NCBI GenBank assembly: GCA_029057785.1
Contig: JAIDZC010000034.1
Location: forward strand, 1 to 38,870
DNA from: Anaeroplasmataceae bacterium
GTDB lineage: Bacteria > Bacillota_I > Bacilli_A > Acholeplasmatales > Anaeroplasmataceae
DNA: 38,870 nt
Reading direction: 5' to 3'
Shown here: in pieces, positions 34,367 through 38,870 of the stretch
How the letters are laid out: each line of letters starts with the position of its first letter
How positions within the stretch are numbered: position 1 is the first letter of the stretch
The notes under the pieces: generated by a model
What the model saw: only the letters and a program-made list of their open reading frames with translations
Database searches by the model: none
What the model was told of the DNA's origin: nothing
Translations under genes and position numbers: made by a program

Positions 34367-35275
34367 ATGGCAAATATTACTGCACAAATGGTAAAAGAAT
34401 TACGTGAAAAAACATCTGCTGGTATGCTAGATTGCAAGAAGGCACTTGATGCTACTAACGGAAATATGGAAGAGGCTGTAACTTGGTTACGTGAAAAGGG
34501 TATTGCAAAGGCAGTTAAGAAGGAAAGTGCTGTTGCTGCAGAAGGTCTATGCTCTTATCGTATTTTTGGCAATAAGTGTGTTGTTTTCGAGTTGAATTCT
34601 CAAACAGACTTTGTTGCTCAAAATGAAAAATTCTTAAATCTTTTAGATAAGGTTGGCGAGGTTATCGCTAATTCAAATGCTACAAATACAGAAGAGGCTT
34701 TAGCAATTTCTGTAGATGGTAAGGATTTAAATACTGTTATTCTAGAAGCATCTGGAGTTATTGGTGAAAAGATTACATTACGTCGTGTTGGTGTAATTGA
34801 AAAGAAGAGTGATGAAGTGTTCGGTGCTTATAAGCATATGAAGGGTAGAATCGTTACTGTTTCTGTATTAAAGGGAAATGATGATGTTGTAGCTAAGGAT
34901 ATCGCTATGCATGTTGCAGCATTAAATCCTAGATATATTTCTAGTGCTGATATTCCTGCAGAGGAAATCGCAAAGGAAAGAGAAATAATTTTAGCTGCTG
35001 CATTAAATGAAAATGCACAAGCAGCTAAACCAAAGCCTGAAAACATTATTGCTGAACGTATTGTACCAGGACGTCTTGAAAAGAACTTAAAGGAGATTTG
35101 TTTATTATCTCAAGCTTTCGTTAAGAATCCTGATCAAACTGTTGAAGCATATGTTAAGGGTGCTAAATCTGAGGTTGTGTTCTTTACACGTCTTGAGGTT
35201 GGCGAAGGTATTGAAAAACAAGTGAATGATTTTGCCGCTGAGGTTGCAGCACAGTCAGCAGCTTTCAATAATTAA
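34367..35275 (+). CDS. tsf: Translation elongation factor Ts
   Basis: Nucleotide exchange factor for EF-Tu. The N-terminal UBA-like domain contains VKELREKTSAGMLDCKKAL, followed by the EF-Tu-contacting LNSQTDFVAQNEKF block. Length 302 is normal. A TTG 15 bases upstream is in frame but sits in the SD region; GGAGG (34354-34358) is eight bases before this ATG. Confidence 0.97.
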   Translation: MANITAQMVKELREKTSAGMLDCKKALDATNGNMEEAVTWLREKGIAKAVKKESAVAAEGLCSYRIFGNKCVVFELNSQTDFVAQNEKFLNLLDKVGEVIANSNATNTEEALAISVDGKDLNTVILEASGVIGEKITLRRVGVIEKKSDEVFGAYKHMKGRIVTVSVLKGNDDVVAKDIAMHVAALNPRYISSADIPAEEIAKEREIILAAALNENAQAAKPKPENIIAERIVPGRLEKNLKEICLLSQAFVKNPDQTVEAYVKGAKSEVVFFTRLEVGEGIEKQVNDFAAEVAAQSAAFNN

Positions 35276-35280
35276 TTTTT

Positions 35281-35310
35281 AAGGGAGGCTACTGGCCTTC
35301 CTTATTTTTG
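35281..35310 (+). terminator. Terminator/attenuator between tsf and pyrH
   Basis: A 9-bp stem with one G-U pair (35281-35289 with 35295-35303), loop TACTG, then ATTTTTG. Probably partial, since I see no solid promoter between it and pyrH. Confidence 0.7.
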
Positions 35311-35335
35311 TATATAAAATATGGAGGATGAGAAT

Positions 35336-36046
35336 ATGTACAAACGCGTTTTATTAAAGATGAGTGGTGAAGCTATTAAAGGAGAAACATCCTTTGGAAT
35401 TGATTCTAAGACAGTTCAGTCTATTGCTAAGCAAATCAAGGCTGCTCATGATTTAGGTGTAGAAATTGGTATTGTTGTTGGTGGTGGAAATATTTGGCGT
35501 GGTAAAACAGCCTCTGAATTAGGTATGGAACGTGCTCAGGCAGATTATATGGGTATGCTTGCAACCATAATGAATGGATTAGCTGTTCAGGATGCCTTAG
35601 AACAAATTGGTGTTCCAACTCGTGTTTTATCTGCTCTTACCATCAATGAAATCACAGAGCCTTATATTAGAAGAAGAGCTGTGCGTCATTTAGAGAAGGG
35701 ACGTGTTTGTATCTTTGTTGGAGGTATAGGATCTCCTTACTTTTCAACTGATACTGCCTGTGTTTTAAGAGCTACAGAAATAGGTGCTGAAATCGTACTT
35801 ATGGCAAAGAATAAAACAGAAGGAGTATATGATTCTGATCCTAGAACAAATCCTAATGCTAAGCTTTATCATGAATTAACCTTTGGAGAGATATTAGCCA
35901 AGGATTTAAAGGTTATGGATGCAACAGCTGCATCCCTATGTAAGGATAATGGATTAAACCTTATCGTGTTTAATATGAATACAGAAGGAAATATCGTTCG
36001 AGCTGTCAAAGGCGAGAAGATAGGAACCTTTGTGAAAGTGAAATAG
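35336..36046 (+). CDS. pyrH: UMP kinase
   Basis: Phosphorylates UMP to UDP for RNA and cell-wall precursor synthesis; hexameric amino-acid-kinase family. [11 protein letters not shown] is the N-terminal phosphate loop, GGGNIWRG and [18 protein letters not shown] are the UMP site, and TDPR-like [11 protein letters not shown] the ATP side. 236 residues. An ATG 15 bases upstream is in frame but overlaps GGAGG, which serves this start. frr follows nine bases after the stop. Confidence 0.96.
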   Translation: MYKRVLLKMSGEAIKGETSFGIDSKTVQSIAKQIKAAHDLGVEIGIVVGGGNIWRGKTASELGMERAQADYMGMLATIMNGLAVQDALEQIGVPTRVLSALTINEITEPYIRRRAVRHLEKGRVCIFVGGIGSPYFSTDTACVLRATEIGAEIVLMAKNKTEGVYDSDPRTNPNAKLYHELTFGEILAKDLKVMDATAASLCKDNGLNLIVFNMNTEGNIVRAVKGEKIGTFVKVK

Positions 36047-36055
36047 GAGAACAAT

Positions 36056-36607
36056 ATGGAAGAATTAGAAATGATATTATTAGAAGCTGAAGATAAAATG
36101 GATAAGGCTTTAGCTTCTTTTGAAAGAGAATTATCAACTGTTCGTACAGGACGTGCAAATGCTTCATTATTAGATTCAATTTCTATTGAATACTATGGTG
36201 TGATGACCCCTTTAAAGCAGGTATCCTCTATTACCATTCCTGAAGCAAATCAACTTTATATCAAGCCATTTGACAAATCCATTTGTAAGGAAATTGAAAG
36301 AGCAATTTCTGCTTCCTCTTTAGGACTAACTCCTCAAAATGATAGTAATGGTATTCGTTTGATTTTACCTCAAATGACTGAGGAACGTAGACGTGAGTTG
36401 ACTAAGGTTGTTGGTAAGATGGAAGAACAAGCTAAGATAGCTGTTCGTAATGTAAGAAGAGATGCTAACGATGAGGTAAAGAAGCTAGAATTACCTGAGG
36501 ATGATGAAAAAGGTGCTTTAGAGGATATTCAAAAGCTTACTGATCAAAAGATTGCATTAATTGATGATATTACAGAAAAGAAGAATAAGGATGTAATGTC
36601 TATTTAG
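36056..36607 (+). CDS. frr: Ribosome recycling factor
   Basis: Splits post-termination ribosomes with EF-G. The family blocks ELSTVRTGRANASLLDSI, YYGVMTPLKQVSSI and the C-terminal LTEERRRELTKVV-like helix are present. Length 183 is standard. The SD AGGAG overlaps the pyrH stop codon, so the two are likely co-translated. The terminator covers the frr stop. Confidence 0.97.
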   Translation: MEELEMILLEAEDKMDKALASFERELSTVRTGRANASLLDSISIEYYGVMTPLKQVSSITIPEANQLYIKPFDKSICKEIERAISASSLGLTPQNDSNGIRLILPQMTEERRRELTKVVGKMEEQAKIAVRNVRRDANDEVKKLELPEDDEKGALEDIQKLTDQKIALIDDITEKKNKDVMSI

Positions 36608-36640
36608 CTTAAGCATTTGCTTAGGCTTTTCTTTTAGTTT
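36606..36640 (+). terminator. Intrinsic terminator overlapping the frr stop codon
   Basis: AGCTTAAGC (36606-36614), loop ATTT, GCTTAGGCT (36619-36627, one G-U pair), then TTTCTTTTAGTTT. The first two stem bases are the end of the TAG stop. Confidence 0.8.
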
Positions 36641-36664
36641 TTTCTTTCCTTTTTGTCTCTTAAG

Positions 36665-36673
36665 TGATATAAT
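36665..36673 (+). promoter_or_regulatory. Extended -10 promoter of cdsA-dxr
   Basis: TGATATAAT with no convincing -35. It lies 38 bases before the cdsA start. Confidence 0.5.
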
Positions 36674-36711
36674 GTATATATATTTTAGACTATAGAAAGT
36701 GAGGAATGGAT

Positions 36712-37671
36712 ATGAAGAAAAGAATTTTAACAGGGATACTCTTAGGTGTTATTCTAGTTCCTTTGCTCATTGTACGTTCTTTGTTCCCACTCTTACAGTG
36801 TGTGATAACCTTATTTTGTGTGATTGCTACAGTTGAAATGATTCATATGGTTGAAAAGACTAAGCCTATGAAAATGGGAGTTAAAATCATTGTTATTATA
36901 TCAACTCTGCTGATTTATTTTGGTATAGTAAATGAGGATCCAGCATGTAAGAATTCCTTAATATATCAATTTATGGCACATTTTGACTTTAAATTAAGTA
37001 TTTTGACAACGTTAACTCTCGTTTGTGCATTGGTATTTGCATGTCAAATCTTTGTGCATGATTTTGATGCAGCTGATGTTGGTCGTTGTTTTATGATTAT
37101 CTTATATATTTCTTTGGGATTTTCTTCCCTCACGATATTGTTATTTAATGGCTTGCGCTTTATAATCTACATGATTTTAATCACAATATGTACAGATATT
37201 TTTGCGTTAGTATTTGGAATGAATTTTGGAAAGCATAAGATGTGCCCTACAATATCTCCAAAGAAAACTTGGGAAGGAGCAATAGGTGGAACTGCAGTTG
37301 CTGTTTTAGTAGGTAGCTTATTTGCGGTTTTCTATCATCATTTTGGTCATTACTTTGTTATTGGCGCTGAGGTTAAAACGATTCGCTTTTTTGAAGGTGT
37401 ATTTGATGTAGACAAAATGCCAGTAGTTGGGTTAGTATTCTTTATTATTTTCTTGAGTATAATGATTTCCATAGCTTCTCAAATTGGTGATTTAATTTGT
37501 TCGAAATTTAAAAGAACTTATGGCATTAAGGATTTTTCACAGGTTTTTCCTGGCCATGGTGGTATATTGGATCGATTTGATTCTACCTTGTTCGCAAGCA
37601 TCGTATTCCTATGCTTCCTAACAATTGTAAGAATAGCATTTGATTTACCTGAATTTATGTTCTTTGGATAA
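36712..37671 (+). CDS. cdsA: Phosphatidate cytidylyltransferase
   Basis: Makes CDP-diacylglycerol from CTP and phosphatidic acid in the membrane. About eight hydrophobic segments lead to the family signature near the C-terminus: SKFKRTYGIKDFSQVFPGHG followed by GILDRFDS, which binds metal and CTP. 319 residues, slightly longer than average. The ATG at 36706 is in frame, but AGTGAGG (36698-36704) is spaced correctly for 36712. uppS, which lies between frr and cdsA in most Firmicutes, is absent here. Confidence 0.94.
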   Translation: MKKRILTGILLGVILVPLLIVRSLFPLLQCVITLFCVIATVEMIHMVEKTKPMKMGVKIIVIISTLLIYFGIVNEDPACKNSLIYQFMAHFDFKLSILTTLTLVCALVFACQIFVHDFDAADVGRCFMIILYISLGFSSLTILLFNGLRFIIYMILITICTDIFALVFGMNFGKHKMCPTISPKKTWEGAIGGTAVAVLVGSLFAVFYHHFGHYFVIGAEVKTIRFFEGVFDVDKMPVVGLVFFIIFLSIMISIASQIGDLICSKFKRTYGIKDFSQVFPGHGGILDRFDSTLFASIVFLCFLTIVRIAFDLPEFMFFG

Positions 37672-37675
37672 GTCT

Positions 37676-38827
37676 ATGAAATACTTATATATATTAGGTG
37701 CTTGTGGCTCAATTGGAACCCAAACCTTAGATGTTGTAAGACAGCATAAAGAGGAATACAAGGTTGTGGGAATGAGTGTTGGGTCTAACCTTGAGCTTGC
37801 AAAAAAATTAATTGAAGAGTTTAAACCAGAGATAGTATGCTTCCGTAAACAGGAGCATATCTTTTCTATTTCCTATAAACCGATTGTTGTTTATGGAGAT
37901 GAGGGCTTACTTGCTATATCAAGATATCGTGGGTATAGACACGAATGGCTAGTCAACGCATTAGTCGGTGTTGCAGGCCTACTACCTACAGTGACTGCGA
38001 TAAAAGCACGAAAGTCTATTGCCCTAGCAAATAAAGAAACTTTAGTAGTTGCAGGAGATATTATTAATGAACTTTTAAAGAAATATAAGGTAGAGCTTGT
38101 TCCAATCGATTCAGAGCATTCTGCAATACTACAGTGCTTAAGAGGAGAGGAACAAAAGGATGTTGATAAGATCCTTATTACTGCCAGTGGTGGTTCTTTT
38201 AGAAATAAGACAAGAGAAGAATTAGAGAACGTTACTGTTGAAGATGCGTTAAGACATCCAAACTGGAGTATGGGTTCAAAGATAACCATCGATTCAGCAA
38301 CGATGATGAATAAGGGATTTGAAGTCATTGAAGCCCATTATTTATTTGATATGGATTATGAGAAAATAGAGGCAGTATATCATCCGGAAAGTATCGTGCA
38401 TTCTTTAGTCCAATTTAAAGATGGTTCTATTAAAGCCCAACTAGGAGTTTCAGATATGCGAATTCCAATTGCGTATGCCTTAGCTTATCCAACACATCTA
38501 AAGGGTGAGGTTGAGAGATTAGATTTGAAAGGATGTTCTCTACATTTTGGTGAGTTATCTAAAGACAGATATCCTTGTTTAAGCTATGCTTATGAGGCAG
38601 CAAAAAAAGGTGGACTTTATTTAGCTGTCTTAAATGCTAGTAATGAGGCTGCAGTTTATTTATTTTTAAATAAGAAAATATCTTTTTTAGAGATTGAGCA
38701 TATTATTGAAAAAGAGATATATAGTTCTATTTATGAAAGAAGCTATACCCCTTCTTTAGAAGAGCGTATTACAGTAGGGAAAGAAGTATATTTAAAAATA
38801 TTAAAAGAATATGGAGAGATAATATGA
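37676..38827 (+). CDS. dxr: 1-deoxy-D-xylulose 5-phosphate reductoisomerase
   Basis: Second step of the non-mevalonate isoprenoid pathway, making MEP with NADPH. YILGACGSIGTQTLDVV is the NADPH loop (GACGSIG where most have GSTGSIG). The metal and substrate blocks are ALANKETLVVAG, PIDSEHSAILQCL, ASGGSFR and HPNWSMGSKITIDSATMMNKG. 383 residues. The longer upstream open frame runs inside cdsA and is not used. SD is weak (GGATAAG), so translation is probably coupled to cdsA four bases upstream. Ends in ATGA, overlapping the next start; this TGA is the window's evidence for standard stop use. Confidence 0.96.
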   Translation: MKYLYILGACGSIGTQTLDVVRQHKEEYKVVGMSVGSNLELAKKLIEEFKPEIVCFRKQEHIFSISYKPIVVYGDEGLLAISRYRGYRHEWLVNALVGVAGLLPTVTAIKARKSIALANKETLVVAGDIINELLKKYKVELVPIDSEHSAILQCLRGEEQKDVDKILITASGGSFRNKTREELENVTVEDALRHPNWSMGSKITIDSATMMNKGFEVIEAHYLFDMDYEKIEAVYHPESIVHSLVQFKDGSIKAQLGVSDMRIPIAYALAYPTHLKGEVERLDLKGCSLHFGELSKDRYPCLSYAYEAAKKGGLYLAVLNASNEAAVYLFLNKKISFLEIEHIIEKEIYSSIYERSYTPSLEERITVGKEVYLKILKEYGEII

Positions 38828-38870
38828 TTTTAGCACTTACAGGAGTACCTTTGGTAATCGTCAGTATTAT
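38824..38870 (+). CDS. Membrane protein start, probably RseP site-2 protease (3' partial)
   Basis: Only 15 codons are visible: MILALTGVPLVIVSI, a hydrophobic stretch as at the start of a membrane protein. It starts by ATGA overlap with dxr, after GGAGAG. In Firmicutes the gene after dxr is almost always rseP/rasP, an intramembrane zinc protease whose first helix carries HExxH. That motif is not reached here, so the identity rests on synteny. Confidence 0.5.
   Translation, partial: MILALTGVPLVIVSI

Noticed and set aside
37891-38328. 145-codon reading frame on the minus strand
   Set aside because: Lies wholly inside dxr on the other strand, where every conserved Dxr block is present.
1-38870. 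Mycoplasma genetic code (TGA = Trp)
   Set aside because: dxr ends at TGA exactly where the next gene starts, and Trp positions in conserved motifs (for example GWY, WYDNE) use TGG.
1-38870. tRNA, rRNA, CRISPR, insertion sequence
   Set aside because: No T-loop-like or rRNA-like stretches, regularly spaced repeats or transposase-like frames were found by eye; a tRNA scan would be decisive.

Overview
The window is low-G+C DNA read with the standard bacterial code: dxr ends in TGA and tryptophan is TGG throughout, so the mycoplasma code does not apply. Gene content and order point to the class Bacilli, probably a host-associated or uncultured lineage near the Mollicutes/Erysipelotrichia. The signs are Gram-positive lipoproteins, strong SD sequences, an expanded Opp transporter, trmFO-xerC, rpsB-tsf-pyrH-frr-cdsA-dxr, and a ytxK-like gene next to ackA. 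No organism can be named. I saw no rRNA, tRNA, CRISPR array, insertion sequence or prophage.

Layout. (1) 1-4.9 kb: the end of a fused ATPase-permease of the MacB/FtsX type, a convergent DUF885-type lipoprotein and a small membrane protein. (2) 4.9-13.4 kb: an oligopeptide ABC transporter operon, oppA-oppB-oppC-oppD-oppF. It has a cre-like site, a good promoter and two hairpins between oppA and oppB. Every subunit except OppB is enlarged. OppD and OppF each carry a long charged helical insert, and OppD has lost all four cysteines of its C-terminal motif. (3) 13.4-21.9 kb: housekeeping genes in short units: CYTH protein and NAD kinase (divergent), clpP and gap (divergent), ung, a LysM protein, Nudix-HAD-TRIC, and a YtxK-like methyltransferase with ackA. 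(4) 21.9-29.6 kb: a 322-base gap holding a candidate structured RNA with a terminator, then a consensus sigma-A promoter driving a 2458-residue surface protein. That protein has about eight diverged repeats of roughly 190-240 residues, then InlB-type and leucine-rich repeats. (5) 29.6-38.9 kb: HD hydrolase-trmFO-xerC, a lipoprotein, rpsB-tsf (with a G+C-rich leader), pyrH-frr, and cdsA-dxr followed by the first codons of another membrane protein, by synteny rseP. Compared with Bacillus subtilis, hslVU-codY and uppS are missing from this stretch.

How it works together. The opp operon imports peptides, gap and ackA serve fermentative glycolysis, and cre-like sites before opp, gap and the giant gene hint at shared carbon-source control. 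The right third is translation, tRNA modification, chromosome resolution, phospholipid and isoprenoid synthesis. Promoters repeatedly use an extended -10 (TGnTATAAT type). Several terminators overlap stop codons, which suggests a compact genome. The most unusual items are the giant repeat protein, the inserts in the Opp ATPases and the structured RNA candidate after ackA.
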